Source: Dipteris shenzhenensis (Eukaryota; Polypodiophyta; Polypodiopsida; Gleicheniales). Taken from it: a DNA stretch of 64,000 nucleotides. The stretch lies in the NCBI GenBank assembly GCA_047967505.1, contig CM106538.1; one strand, written 5' to 3'. Shown here piece after piece: positions 11,667 to 23,460 of this stretch (positions are counted from its first letter, which is position 1; each line of letters begins with the position of its first letter). A model generated the notes under the pieces. The model ran no database searches. It was not told the DNA's origin and saw only the letters and a program-made list of their open reading frames with translations. The position numbers and the translations under genes are program-made.

Positions 11667-13180
11667 ATGAAGGCAGCAATACAGTTTGAAGAACATATGC
11701 AAAAAATTGCCAAGGTCAACCAGGATGACTTGGAGGAAATGAACTTGGGCAACAATGACAACCCACAAACATTCATGGTAAGTTCAAATCTCTCACCACC
11801 TTTTAAAATGGCACTCAAAGAATTGCTAATGCAGTACAAATATATTTTTGCATGGCATTACACTGATATGAAAGGGGTAGATCCTAAATTCTGTCAACAT
11901 AGAATCAATTTGAAGACTGATGCAGTACCAATCATACAAAGCAAATATAGAATGAATCCAAATTATGCCAAGCTGGTCAAAGAGGAGATTGACAAGCTAT
12001 TAAGAGTTGGTTTCATATATCATCTGACACATGTCACATGGTTATCTCCTATTGTCATTGTTCCAAAGAAAAATGGGAAACTGAGAATCTGTATAGGCTA
12101 TAGAAAGTTAAATGTAGCTACTATCACTGATCCATTCCCACTTCTATTTTGTGATTCATTACTTGATGCTGTAGCAGGACATGAAATTTACAGTTTTTTT
12201 GATGGTTTTAGTGGGTACAACCAAATCAGAATGGCTCAAAAGACAGAAATAAAACTGCTTTTGTCACAAAATGGGGTGTGTTTGCATCAAATGTGATGAC
12301 TTTTGGACTGAAGAATGCCCCATCTACTTTTCAAAAATATATACAAGAGGTATTTGCAGAGTACCTCACATCCTTCAGGAAGGTATTTTTGGAAGATTTC
12401 TCAGTTTTTGGAAAAATGGTGGAACACTTAAATCACTTAGCATTATGCTTTGCTAGATGCAGATTTGCTGGTCTCATTTTAAATCCAACAAAGTGTGCTT
12501 TTGCTATTAGGAGAGGAATTCTACTAGGACATATATTCTCACAACAAGAAATGGAGATTGATCTTAACAAGGTTCTAGCAATTCAAAGTGCAAAAGCCAC
12601 AAAAAACATCAAACAACTTCAAATTTCTAGGCCAAATCAAATGGCATTGCAGATTTCTAAGATACCTTGCAAATATTTGTTATCCTCTCACAAAGCTGAC
12701 TAGAGTTACAGAACCATTCGTCTGGGGAAGATCTCAAGAAGATGCATTCAACATCTTGAAAAAGATGCTCATAGTGGCACCTATCCTACAACCCCTTGAT
12801 TGGTCTCTTCCTTTTGAAGTATTTGTGGATGCTTCAGATTCAGCAGTTGGGGCAGTACTAATGCAACAGAAAACACCAAAATGGTTCTGACCTGTGTACT
12901 ATGCAAGAAGGATCTTAACCAAACATGAAAGAAACTATGCAGTTACAGAAAGAGAGGCACTTGGTATGATTTATGCATTGCATAAGTTTAGACATTATTT
13001 ACTGGCTAATAAGGTGAATTTTCATGTTGACTACCAAGATTTGATTTATTTGGTAAATAAACAGTAACTAACAGAAAGGCTTGCCAGATGGATGCTTTTG
13101 TTACAAGAGTTTGATTACACTATGGTGCATAGACCAAGAAAACAGCATGCCACAGCTGATTATTTGAGCAGACTCTAATC
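11667..13180 (+). pseudogene. Gypsy-1 reverse transcriptase and RNase H
   Basis: RT motifs are in order: KEEIDKLLRVGFI, SPIVIVPKKNGKLRICIGYR, FFDGFSGYNQI, then after a frameshift near 12270 MTFGLKNAPSTFQKYIQEVF. The catalytic box reads FLEDFSVF, with Glu (12392-12394) replacing the first Asp of the YxDD box. RNase H follows from about 12800 (FEVFVDASDSAVGAVLMQQ) through ADYLSRL at about 13175. Stops stand at 12888 (TGA), 13065 (TAA) and 13176 (TAA). The Asp-to-Glu change plus the breaks make this inactive. Confidence 0.85.
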
Positions 13181-13229
13181 AGGAGAAGCTCCAACTAGCA
13201 TCCCAGATGAACTCCCTGATGCAAGTATA

Positions 13230-14200
13230 TTTATGGTAAGGATAGAAGAACCACCAAATTGGTATGACAAGATGTTATTTTTCCTTACTGATGGACTGAT
13301 TCCAAAAACTTTGAATAGGGATCAAAGGAAAAAGTTAGTATTACAAAGCAGACCTTTCCTTATCATTGCAGGAGTACTGTATAGAAGAGGTATTGACCAG
13401 GTCATCAGACGTGTGTCCAAGACCATGAGCAAAAAGCTGTGTTAGCAAAGGCACATGGAGGGCCAATAGGAGGCCACTTCTCAGGTGATATCACGAGCAA
13501 GAAAGTCTTGCAGGCTGGATTATGATGGCTTGCAGTATTAAAAGATGCACACAATTATGCCAAATCATGCTTGTCATGTCAAAGGGATGGATAGTGACAG
13601 AATGCCACATCAGCCCATTCTTCCATTGGGACCTTTTCAAAAGTGGGGATTGGACATTATTAAACCAATCAAACCTCCAGCCAAATTCTCAGGTAATCAA
13701 TATATTCTTGGTGCTACTGATTATTGCACTAAATGGGTTGAGGCTGTGGCATTGAAGACATGCAAAGCTACAATAGTTGCACATTTTTTGTATCACAATA
13801 TTGTAACCAGATTTAGTGTTCCCATTGAGATTGTATCTGACAAAGGAACCCATTTCATTAACAAAACCATTAAAAAAATGACCAAGATGCAGCATATTAC
13901 CCACAAGCCAATGGATTGGTAGAAAGCTCCAACAAGCTCATGAAAAAGGTTCACAGAAGAACAATTGCTAATAACCCGCAAGATTGGGATCAGCATTTAG
14001 ATTCAGTGCTTTGGGCACTCACGACAACACACAAGGTGGGCACAAGGTTAACACCTTTCAGATTGGTGTATGGTTGTGAAGTAGTGGTACCCATGGAGTT
14101 TGTTGTAGGTAGTCTCAGAGTAGCAATTGACAACAAACTTTCACCAGAAGACTCCATCAATGCTAGATTGGAGCAACTTTTACAATTGGGATGAAGATAG
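13230..14200 (+). pseudogene. Gypsy-1 integrase
   Basis: The N-terminal zinc domain has AHGGPIGGHFS and, after TGA at 13523 in place of a Trp codon, SCLSCQR. The rve core begins GPFQKWGLDIIKP (first catalytic Asp, about 13640) and has YCTKWVEAVAL and VSDKGTHFINK (second Asp, about 13840). The Glu-bearing segment (GLVESSNK, about 13910-13935) is present but in another frame after a small deletion. The tail has WALTTTHKVGT and TPFRLVYG. No chromodomain was seen. Confidence 0.85.
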
Positions 14201-14868
14201 ATTGGCTAGCTCCATATAGTTGACATTAAGAAAATCTAACTCCGATCCGTTGCACACACGCCGCAAGTGTCTTTTTCACCTTTTTGGAGTACGACTGAGG
14301 TCTAACAACTTGTTTGCATGTTCAGTCCTGCATCCAATCCGCCCACCTCATTCTGACATCTATCCGACCATCGTGTCTGCCCCCTATCCGACCCTGGAGT
14401 CCGACTCCGATTCTCCACAAGCATCGCAACAAAATCCAACTACACTCCACCTATCCGACCTCACTTTGCCCTCATCCCGCCAATTCACAGAACACACTAC
14501 ACTAGCCACACCGACTCATCAACGCCCAGATGTACATAGCATCAATGGTACAAAAATCGACAAGGCAACTCACACAAACGATGCCCTCACCACGAGAAGG
14601 AGCATCACCGACCCACGCCCCCCATCATGCACACTCATATAAACAAGGAGGGATGGGAGGTGGATTATACACACATCCAATCACCGCTTCATACTGCTAG
14701 TCTAGCACATGCGAAACTCCCTGTGAATCTCTAGACAAGCCTAGTGAACGACGGCTTCTGCACTCAAGCTTTCCTTCAAATGGCTCCAAAATGTAGTTTG
14801 CACCTTACAACTCCCTATCCTTCCGAAACACAGGATTCGTCACTTGAGCTCCTTCACTGAGCTGCGAG
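14201..14868 (+). other. Spacer between integrase and the extra ORF of gypsy-1
   Basis: C-rich sequence with repeated TATCCGACC-type words and proline/threonine/serine-rich open frames that look low-complexity rather than coding. No promoter or splice acceptor for the downstream ORF could be shown. Confidence 0.3.
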
Positions 14869-17027
14869 ATGGGTAGAAACAAAAAGTCCCTGACTCCCGC
14901 AAGAAAGAGTCCCCGAACAAGCCCAGACGGAAAGAAGGCAATTGTCATCATAGAGAATGAGGAGACTGAGTCCGATGATGAACCCCCCCCCCCAGCCACC
15001 GCTAAAGAAGCAGATTGTGATGGTCAGTTTTTTCACAAGCTTCAAGGTTTCTCTGGACCTCAACAAAAACCAAAAATGGAGATAGGCCTACTTTAGTATG
15101 CAAGTCTACCATAGACATCCTGGAAGGCCCTGCAAGATCCTCTCCCACAATATGAAGCGTTCCAGAAATCGAGAGGTATGTTGAGCAACAATCTCATGGT
15201 GACACCAGAGATTACCTCCGAGGTTTTTCAATTACCTTTTCTTAGGGAGGAAGTTGCCTACAAGAAAGATGTCGATAGTGAGATGTATAAAGAATTTGGA
15301 CTGCCTGAAACACATAATAATTATTTCTTTGTGAGTAATGTACAAGATACAGGCCGCCGCCAACAACTGGCATGGTATTTAGAGAGAATGCAGCTGTTGG
15401 TGAAGCCCAACACAATGAGCCGAGATTCATATGCAGTACTTCATGCAATAGAAAAGGGCACATGAATCAGCTGGGCTCACCTATTGCATACACATCTCAT
15501 GGGGGAGATAGCAAAGAAAGATTTGACTACATCAAATGCACATTCAAAGATTGCACCATTCATCACAGCTTTGTTTGAATTTGTAGCACAAAACAAGGAA
15601 GAAGTGCCAAACGTCATTATACAACACAGAGAAGATAGAAAAAAGCACATGCATGATAGAACAGAGCAAGACAACAAAGAATCATACAAATAAAGGCTGC
15701 AACAGTGCAAGATTTGCAAGCAGCTTAGTATTCGGAGGATGAGGCCTTACAAGCAGTATACAATAAGTCCTTGGCCGAAACACTACGGGACACGCCACTA
15801 GTAAAGGAGGAGATCCCCCCTCAACAAACACCACATAAATCTGCCAAAAAAAATCAAGCTTAATCAATGCGCTAAAGCACAGATGCCGAAGGAAACATGG
15901 CTCAAATCCTGAGGACGACGTGGCTCGTTTGTTCCTCAACTCACCTCCCAAGTCCCAATTTGAGAATTTGTCTCCAATCCGCAAGCTCAACTTGCTGGAA
16001 ACTCTGTGAAGGACAAACCGGTATTCGCACCACACACAGAGGTGTCAACCATGCAAGCTGGTAATGCCTTGCTCGTACTCCAATATTATGTTGACCAACA
16101 ATAGAGAGAACAAGCTACACTGCAGCAGCAAGTCAAACAGCTCCAGAAAGAAAAGGAGGCAGCATAGGAATTCATGATCAAGCATTCTAACTTGCAGCAA
16201 CAGCTTGCCAGTACATAGGCCAAAATTACAGAACTTCAGGACGAATATGCAAGGTCCACAGAGCACAACAACAGACATATTGCAAAGCTGACAGCACAGG
16301 TCAAGGTACAGCAGGATTGCATGCCGACTATGACAGCATGGCTTCAAGAGATGAAAGATGAATTCTTTGTTCAACTCGACTGTATGGGAGCAAATCAAAA
16401 TGACCTTCAAATCGAAAACCTTTTGTTATAGCAGCAACTTCATGCAGTCCAACATGTTGAACATCAACCCAAGGAAATGGCTGATGAGGTAGACAGCGTA
16501 TTCCTTAGCAAATATGAATTTTCTAAGTTGAAAAATTAGCTGGTCTGGACATCCCAAGAGATGTGGAATACCTTGAAGGGTAGATTGTTTACTATAGCAA
16601 AACGACCATACGATGCTTTTGCATCGGTTGCATATGCCGCCATGGCTTATGAGCTAAGGGCAAAATCAAAGGATGCCCAGAAAAAGCAAATGCCATTGGA
16701 GTACCATCTCACAATCTTTGACACAGAGAAAGCATGAACTTCTGCAAATTTCAATGACCCTGCAGAATTCAAGACCCAGATTCCTAAGCTTAGAGCAGAT
16801 TAGCAAGAGGAAGATGCTAGCACATAAGTGAAAGCTACCCCCAGCCACTCCAGGTGTGCCAGCCCCTACAGAACCAATGAACAACCCAAAGGAGTAGAAG
16901 CAACACCAGAGACTCAGGAACAGAAAGAAGAAACTGAGATTGTGGATCCAGTTATCACTCGGGGAACACTAATTGATTTCAATGCTTCACATACCTTCAA
17001 GGTGCACTTGAAGGAGTATTTTCAGTG
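14869..17027 (+). pseudogene. Extra 3' ORF of gypsy-1, coiled-coil protein of unknown function, decayed
   Basis: A continuous coding trace runs from the ATG at 14869 (MGRNKKSLTPARKSPRTSPD, basic, then acidic) to the TGA at 17025-17027, with frameshifts near 15465 and 15690. The middle (16030-16540) is rich in Q, E, K, L heptads (QQQVKQLQKEKEAA, KITELQDEY), a long coiled coil. Between 16102 and 16827 one frame holds eight stops: TAG at 16102, 16165, 16216, 16429, 16537 and 16801, TGA at 16735 and TAA at 16825. Six TAGs out of eight fit decay of CAG codons. I see no clear transmembrane segment or signal peptide, so it does not look like a classical envelope. Its role is unknown. Confidence 0.55.
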
Positions 17028-18130
17028 AAGAAGGGTTTGTGTCCCCGACTTTTTGAGAAAAAGCCTCTCCACTGGAAGTGCCAGGTGTTGAAGGCATAGC
17101 CTCCACCCACGTGAACACTAATCATGGGATAGGTTAAATACACCTCTAAAAAGAGGGAGTTATTAAAACAAGGTAGTGGGATCATTTTGTAACTGTAGAG
17201 ATAGTTGTAACTATCTCTAACAACACTCCTTAGTGGCATGATCCACCACATAAAATGTTTTTGACTAGGACTATTATTACATTAACTTATTGTTGCCTTA
17301 TAACAGTCGGATTGATCGCGGAAACTTGTATTAGCTCCTGTTGAGAGTTTGAGTTGTTGAGTTGATGTATTCTCTGTCAAAACATAAAAAACAAGAAGCG
17401 TACTACCTTTTGCAAGATTTCCTCTCTGTCCTCTTTACATCTCGTGATAGTCTTTTATAGTCCATCTACTGTCTGACTATACTCCGACTGCTAGCACCTT
17501 GTTGTCAGGAGTGGAGATATGTTTGTGTTTTTCACTTGTCTGAAGACACTCTGAACAGAAAGGGTGGGGTATCATGTGACCCTTTCCCAATCATCAAAGA
17601 AATTGAGAGGAGGAGTGATGATTTGCCACGTTAGATTTGTTGAGGGATGATAGGCATCATTGAAGTGATCATGGTGTGACACATGGATTTTGGAGTGTGC
17701 CTTTGTAAAAAATGGTATGTGATGACATTGGATTCCATTTTAAAAGTATTCCCAATTGGAAAGAGGAGATTTAAATCTTTTGTGTGGGTTGATGGCTCTT
17801 ATGGAAGAGACCCAACTCACACCTCATGCAAATTGTTAGAAGAAAATGATAGGTGGTCGAGAGGCCCTTCTAAGGGTTTTGTTCTAGGAGGAGATTTCAA
17901 AGATTGGTTACAAAAAATGACCTATAGTATGTTTTCATGGTAGGCAGTCTAGACCCAAGTTTTTTTTTTGTGAGCGCCACATGATAGATTCATAGATGTT
18001 GATCTTAAATGAAAAGCCAGCCTGCCGTTGAGCCACATTGTGCATATTAAATTTGGGTTATGTCCTTTTTTAGCTCCTGGCTTTTCTTATAGCATTCTAT
18101 CCCTATTATTGCATAATAGTTAAGTTTTTC
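17028..18130. other. 3' non-coding part of gypsy-1 and following spacer
   Basis: Holds a perfect 9-bp inverted repeat with a 2-base loop at 17198-17217 (GAGATAGTT/AACTATCTC), the purine tract and TGTGACC start of a possible 3' LTR at 17560-17580, and an 86-codon plus frame at 17683-17943 with no recognised family. No end of the supposed LTR could be fixed. Confidence 0.35.
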
Positions 18131-18430
18131 ATGTTATGCTTTAGTTGTTCTAAGATCTAGATGTGAGGTTGTCAAATGGTGGAGATTGCATAGGCAGGCT
18201 TATCATGCTATGTTTTAGATGTTATAAGCTCTGCATAGGGAGGTTGTCATATGGTGGAGATTGCATAAGCAGGCTTATCATGCTATGTTTCAAATGTTGT
18301 AAGCTTTGGGTAGGGAGGTTGTCATATGGTGGAGATTGCATAGGTAGGCTTATCATGCTATGTTTTTGACGTTATAAGCTTTGGACAGGGAGGTTGTCAA
18401 ATGGTGGAGATTGCATAGGTAGGCTTGACA
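18131..18430. repeat. 75-bp tandem repeat, about 4 units
   Basis: The word AGGTTGTCAWATGGTGGAGA starts units at 18166, 18241, 18316 and 18391, exactly 75 bp apart. A partial unit lies before (18131-18165), and the last unit breaks off near 18430. Since 75 is a multiple of three, the array leaves a 68-codon open frame with a 25-residue repeat (GRLSYGGDCIGRLIMLCF). That frame is most likely a by-product of the repeat, not a gene. Confidence 0.9.
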
Positions 18431-18679
18431 ATGATTAATAACACAAGGAGGTAGCCCTAGTAAGCATGGCTTTGTTCATCAAGTAAATATAACTATAAGT
18501 TTATATTGGAATTTTGCAACCTTCATCACTGTTTGTGATATAAAGATCTTAATATTCTCTAGGAGACTATGTCTAGTTCATCTCTGAATGTGCATGTAAG
18601 TAGGTGATTGCCTTGAAGCCTTATATTCTTCATGAGCTCATGATGGTGTTTTCAACACATAGTTGCTCAATGGACCTTA

Positions 18680-19044
18680 ACAAGGCTACACCTTAAGAAA
18701 GTTGTAACGCTTTAAAATATGATAAGATATGTGAAATGTGACGTTGTAGTTGCATAATTCCATGAGTTTTTATCTATCGGTAGCATATATCTCATTAGTG
18801 AAATCTATCACTTTTCTCCTAGATGTCTTTTTTGCTCACTTGGTTATCAAAGCTCTAATGGAGTGTCAAGCTTAGATTTCCTTGTAGAAATCAAGGCTAT
18901 ACCTTAATAGGCTTTAAAATACGATAAGATACGTGAATGTGACATGGTAATTGCATAATTCCATGAGCTTTTATTTGTTCGTAGCATATCTCTCAACAGT
19001 GAAATCTATCACTTTTCTCCTAGATGTCTTTCTTGCTCACTTAC
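18680..19044. repeat. Two-copy duplication, offset about 205-211 bp
   Basis: AAGGCTAYACCTTAA at 18681 and 18892, followed in both by GCTTTAAAATAYGATAAGATA, TTGCATAATTCCATGAG and AGTGAAATCTATCACTTTTC, then CTCCTAGATGTCTTTYTTGC. The copies differ by substitutions and short indels. Non-coding. Confidence 0.8.
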
Positions 19045-20214
19045 AATCAAGGAGTTCCTAATAACTTATGTTAGCTAGCAGCATGTGAGGCGTTGTATCA
19101 GTGACCCTCCCAAGATCTTAATCCCACATCAAATTGTATTGATTGATATGGCACGCCGTCCAGGCTTTCCATAGGAAGTTGGCAGTCCTTGTGAAGATCT
19201 TTTGTGAAAATGTATACCAACAATCTTTGTGGGAAAAAGAAACAAAAGTTAGGAAAAAAGATCGTAGCTCAAGCTTTGTTTCCCTCCGTGTACCAGGTCA
19301 TAGGAAGTTACTCCTGTAAAAAGAATGCCAATTAATAGCCCCCTATATATTGCCTTGTTCCAAACCCATGGCATCTTGCAATAGGCTTGATGGGCATACA
19401 TTTAGGTCTCATCCCTACGTTGCCTACCAACCCTGGTTAACTTGCTATAGTGGTAAAAAAAGCTAAGATTTTACCTCTGTTAGGGACTACCTAATATGAA
19501 TTTTAGGGTATATGCAATTTAGTTGACTACCTTATAAGGTTTTACCTTTCTTAGGGACTACCTAATAGTTGTAAGAAGTGATAACTTACAAAAACAAGTT
19601 GAACCACTTTCAAGTGGCCTGCCGTGAAGAGGAAAAGATGGAGAAAAAGTTGGAATGATATTAAGTGGCCAAGAAAAAAGGGGACCAAAATAGAAACAAG
19701 AGAGAAAGGGGGAAGAACAAGGTGAATGATATATATCTATCATTCATTAGGCCTGCGTGTGGGTGAGTGAAATGCTTAAGAGAGAGCATAACTTTGGAGG
19801 CATGAAAAGGAAAGAGTGTATAAAGAGTAGTAATAGGAAATTCTCACCCGAACAAATAGAAATAATCAGGATTTTTAGCTTTGCAAGACTCGAACCGTTG
19901 CTAAGGCTACCCACATGGCATGCCAAAAAGTGGAGCCTAAACAAATCACAAAAAAGCTAGAAATATTTCAAAAATTAGTGAATTTTAGCTTCTTAAGACC
20001 AAAAAAGTCAATATAGGCTACCTTAAGGCAGGCCAATGATATTCTCTAGCTTTGGAAAGTACGTGGGAGGGAGGGGGGGTGTGTTTGTGTTAGGGAGGAT
20101 GAGTATGTTAGCGTTGGTGTTTTTGTGGGAAAAATGTTAGTGTTTTGGCGTTGAAGAAGCGACAACGTATGGTGTGGCTTTGGAAGGTGTGTTTTGAAAA
20201 AGAAGGGGACAGAT
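19045..20214. other. Gene-free upstream flank of the KOB1-like gene
   Basis: Mixed AT-rich sequence with a short repeated phrase TTAGGGACTACCTAATA (near 19480 and 19553). No transposon ends or coding trace recognised. Distal promoter elements may lie here but none can be named. Confidence 0.4.
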
Positions 20215-20302
20215 TGTTGCTATATTTGTTTTTAGTGAAAGCTAGTTCGCAACTACTTTGAAGAAGAAGAAGAAGAGGAGGAGGAAGAAGAAGAAGAGAG
20301 GC
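20215..20302 (+). promoter_or_regulatory. Core promoter candidate and GA-rich 5' leader of the KOB1-like gene
   Basis: A TATA-like CTATATTTG lies near 20219-20227, about 80 bp before the start codon, which would put transcription start near 20250. The leader just before the ATG (20258-20300) is almost pure GAA/GAG/GGA. The in-frame ATG at 20258 would only add a lysine/arginine run encoded by this tract. Homology begins at 20303, so that ATG is not the preferred start. Inference from position. Confidence 0.35.
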
Positions 20303-20632
20303 ATGGCCGGCTTGTATGGATCGCGTGGTTCCCCTCCCCCTTCGTCCTCCCCCTTCCCCCTCCGCATCCTCTACTTCCTCACCCTCCTCCCCCTCGCCCT
20401 CGCCGCTTTTGCCTTCGCATTGCAGTGGCGTGGCGAGCTCAACGATCCCGCCTCCATCAGCCGCTGGAGCGGCGACGATTCCAAATTGCCCGGTGCCTCC
20501 GGCAGCTCGCCCACTAATGGGCATTCCGTCACCAGCACCGACTGCTCCGATCATTTGCACCGTAGCACCTCGCCCACTTTCCCTTACCATCCGGGCTGGC
20601 AGTACCGCATTCTCAACGACCCTCACCCCAAG
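20303..20632 (+). CDS. KOB1: KOBITO1/ELD1/ABI8-like glycosyltransferase-like protein, exon 1
   Basis: KOB1 proteins are plant type II membrane proteins related to family GT92 (DUF23). Mutants affect cell elongation, cellulose/callose at the wall and ABA/sugar responses; the reaction is not settled. Exon 1 has 110 codons from ATG 20303. It encodes a short basic/Pro-Ser cytosolic tail (1-19), one membrane anchor (about 20-41, LRILYFLTLLPLALAAFAF), the QWRG segment that follows the anchor in KOB1, a Ser/Gly-rich stem with DCSDHL (80-85) and FPYHPGW (93-99). It ends HPK at the donor AAG|GTTCGC (633-634 = GT), phase 0. Joining to exon 2 restores the family's PK-IC junction. A start at 20258 is rejected because it only adds translated GA-repeat. 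Confidence 0.92.
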
Positions 20633-21768
20633 GTTCGCATTCCCTCATCACATCCCTGCTCATTGCTGTATTGCTGGGCTTCAAAGTTGGTCTCTTCTTT
20701 ATCAGAACCGGGCAAACGTTAAGAAACTAGACCATTCGATTTGTTTCATTGTTGCAATTTGTGAGTTTTCGCTCAGTTTTGATCGTAATTCAGAATTTGA
20801 ACTCGTTCTGAATGACGATCTTGACGGCGGATGACGAAACATCGCTCCGATCTATTCAAAACAGCTAGAAATGTTTTGGGTCATCAACGACGTGGAATAC
20901 ATATTGATTGCTAGATTAGGGAACTTCCAAACGGCTCGGACTTTGTAAAGTGTAGGAAATGCTACCACTATTGCTATAATGTTCTGTGATCTCACGCCCC
21001 AATCGATCCATCTATATGCCAAACGATTACGTGATCGCTTTCGAACTCTCAGAGCCTCCTCTGTCAAAGTTCGATCTATTGATGCGCAAAGTACGCGTGT
21101 ACATCAGAAGACAACGTGACGCCAGTCAGCGATTTCTGAACCCGTTGCGAAAATAATAGGCAAACATTCGGTCTGCGTCCTTGCGTGCAACTTGACTAAT
21201 TCATGGGAACGGGGGGCGATGGTGGAGGCTGGCTAGTAACAAGCTGGTTAGCGGCTCGAATAGCCGATTGGATTTCCGCTTAATTGGTACATTGGTCCAA
21301 TAATGATGTGTCTAACAGTCGCTGGTACCATGATCATGGTGATGGTACGCCGCCGAATTACTGCGTATTGCATGTGGTAGAGGTGTGCCGTGAGGGCTAT
21401 TAGGTTGATAGTCAAAGGTAGCCTTTATTAGAAGGTTGGTCTTGTGGCAAGGCTGCTTAAAGGTCAAGGTGATATGGCCAAGATGGAATGAACTCTTAGA
21501 AAAGCTTATAGGAAAAGGAACGTCCTCTTAAGTTTCTTATAAGGACATTTCTATGGCGTGCTCTCTTAAGGAGAATAGAAGCAATGCAGCTTCTTACATT
21601 GTCTCAAATGTTCTATCTTGTGTTATGGGGTTCTATCGATGGAAAACCTACATCGTGATGCTCTCATTTTGGTGTTTAGGGCCAAGTGAATAATATCTCT
21701 TGGCTTGATTTGCTAGGAGACAGGGACAGAGGTTGCTTGCTGAAGCCAACACTTCCCAGTGCAAGAAT
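20633..21768 (+). other. Start of KOB1-like intron 1, apparently unique sequence
   Basis: First 1.1 kb of a 22,314-bp intron (20633-42946, GT..AG). No element could be recognised in this part. Confidence 0.5.
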
Positions 21769-23460
21769 GTATAGAAATGTAGCCCAATTAACACACAATG
21801 GTAAAATCATCTTGCTCCTTTACGTTGTGCACACAATTGTATATAGAGTTAGTTACAGACACAGATCTTGTACAGTATACTGTAGAGTAATACAGCAAAA
21901 CACGTGCTCCAAGATAGACAAAATCTGATACAAAAGCGTGCTCAGTGTGCCACTATCTACCCCCTAAGGAACTGCCTAGATGTGGACCCCTGGCACCTTC
22001 AGAGCTGTCTTCTACCTCCTCCTCACACCTTCAATCTTCTGTCAGCCTGCATGCTCACCAAGAGCTTCAGGGGGTTGCCTTTAGTGGTGCCTTTCTGAGC
22101 GCTGCTTCTCTTCCTGATGAAGCCCTATAGACTGAGTGCTCGTCACAATCCTTGGATCTCCCTGCTGCTGGAACTGAGGCAATGCTGAGGCACCTATGGA
22201 TGATCGATGGCCTCCCTGTTGCTCTGCAATGCAGCCAATTGCGAGGCGCTGTTAATGATTGCCAAGGCCCCAATGGGGGGGCTTATGCCCTACTGATCTG
22301 GCTGGCCCATCGTAAGGTATACCCGATCTCACCCACAGATTGGGCCGACCAAGTCTGTCGCTGCCGACCAGTCTGCAGCTCTCAGCTGCCTGGACTGCCA
22401 CATGGCAGGTGCCGACAGGACTGGCCACGTAGTGCACAGCCTGAGCTGCTGACTGCAGGCTGCCGACTAATCTGTGCAATCTGTGAATGTCCACCTGTAC
22501 TGTCGACCAGACTTGCAGTCTGATGACCTTGTACTTGGGCCTATGAATAGCCCCTAAGGACTGCTGCTCCTGATGCTGCACGTGTTGCAGCCATGCACCT
22601 GCTCAGTCATCTGTATATGCTGCTGCTGGCGAGCCATTAGCCTGTGAATGGCCCTATACCTCCTGTTTTTTGCGGCCGTATGGATGCTGTACTGCTTCGC
22701 TGCCCTCTGCATGCCCTGCTGCAGCAGCTCCGTACACGGCCAACATGGCAGCCGCCATGTTTAGTCAGATCTACCCACATGGGTCCCAAAATTCTACTAC
22801 AGGTTACACTCCCCCATGTCCTCCTCATTTGGGGGCTCAGTTGACCTCTAACCTCCAATGCCCCCTCGCAACAACCTAACTTTGTGCCAACACTCACATG
22901 TCGATGCAACTGCCCATCAGCTTCCATAGAGAAGCCCTCAAAGAACAAGTGGGAAGATGTCGACGATCTTTGGTCCTTGAACCTGCAGCTCCTTTTCCTT
23001 CAGGTCTAGCCGAACCAAGGTAAGCCACGCCGGACCATAGGTACACCGTACAAGTACCAGGCCATGGTACCATGATTCTCGATCACGAACATGCCAGTGT
23101 ATTTGAGCAATGCTTGTACAAACATTCAGTTCATCTAGGTGTCTCCCTTAGAATCTAAGGGCAGCCTGGTTCTTGCCACCATGCTCCTAGGGTCTGTTTC
23201 AACCTGTCGTCACTCTAGCAACCTCCGTAACCGAGTAACCTGTGGCTGATCTACATAGATCCCAATCACCAATTACATACCGGCCACAAGCTCTAAATGA
23301 GCCCAGACCTGAGTAACCCACCAACAAAACAATATACTCTCTTGATCTGTTGATGTTCCCGTCTCCACCATAAAAGCCTCAATAGGTGCACCTTCTTTCG
23401 CTTCTTGTATCGTGCAACTGGGCCCGGAAGAAACCTCTGAAACACTTTTCCCTATCAGCA
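21769..23460 (-). mobile_element. Copia-like LTR plus internal remnant, relative of the LTR-gag-LTR element at 54210
   Basis: The left end TGTATAGAAATGTAGCCCAAT resembles the LTR end TGTTAGAAATTACCCAACA at 54210. The stretch around 22815-22860 (CTCCTCATTTGGGGGCT, GACCTCTAACCTCC) resembles the other LTR end near 54955-54996. Beyond it the minus-strand translation (HRHVSVGTKLGC near 22880) parallels HRRVGIGPGC of that element, and GGGTCTGTTTCAACC recurs at 23191 and 55319. It looks like one LTR of about 1.1 kb with a short internal part. No second LTR or target duplication was found. A 14-bp perfect palindrome (TACAGTATACTGTA) lies near 21872. Confidence 0.5.

Larger units (their letters stand above)
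8750..17585 (+). mobile_element. Ty3/gypsy LTR retrotransposon 1, decayed, with extra 3' ORF
   Basis: Plus-strand order is gag, protease, reverse transcriptase, RNase H, integrase, then a long extra reading frame, then a purine-rich tract (AAAGGGTGGGG, about 17560-17570) followed by TGTGACC at 17575, a plausible 3' LTR start. The protease-RT-RNase H-integrase order is diagnostic of Ty3/gypsy. An ORF after integrase is known in Tat/Athila-type plant lineages. I could not find a matching 5' LTR upstream of gag, nor prove the 3' LTR, so both ends are provisional. Every coding section carries frameshifts or stops. Confidence 0.8.

Noticed and set aside
20258-20302. Upstream in-frame ATG extending the KOB1-like protein by 15 residues
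   Set aside because: The extension is a translated GAA/GAG repeat of Lys and Arg with no family support. Homology starts at 20303.
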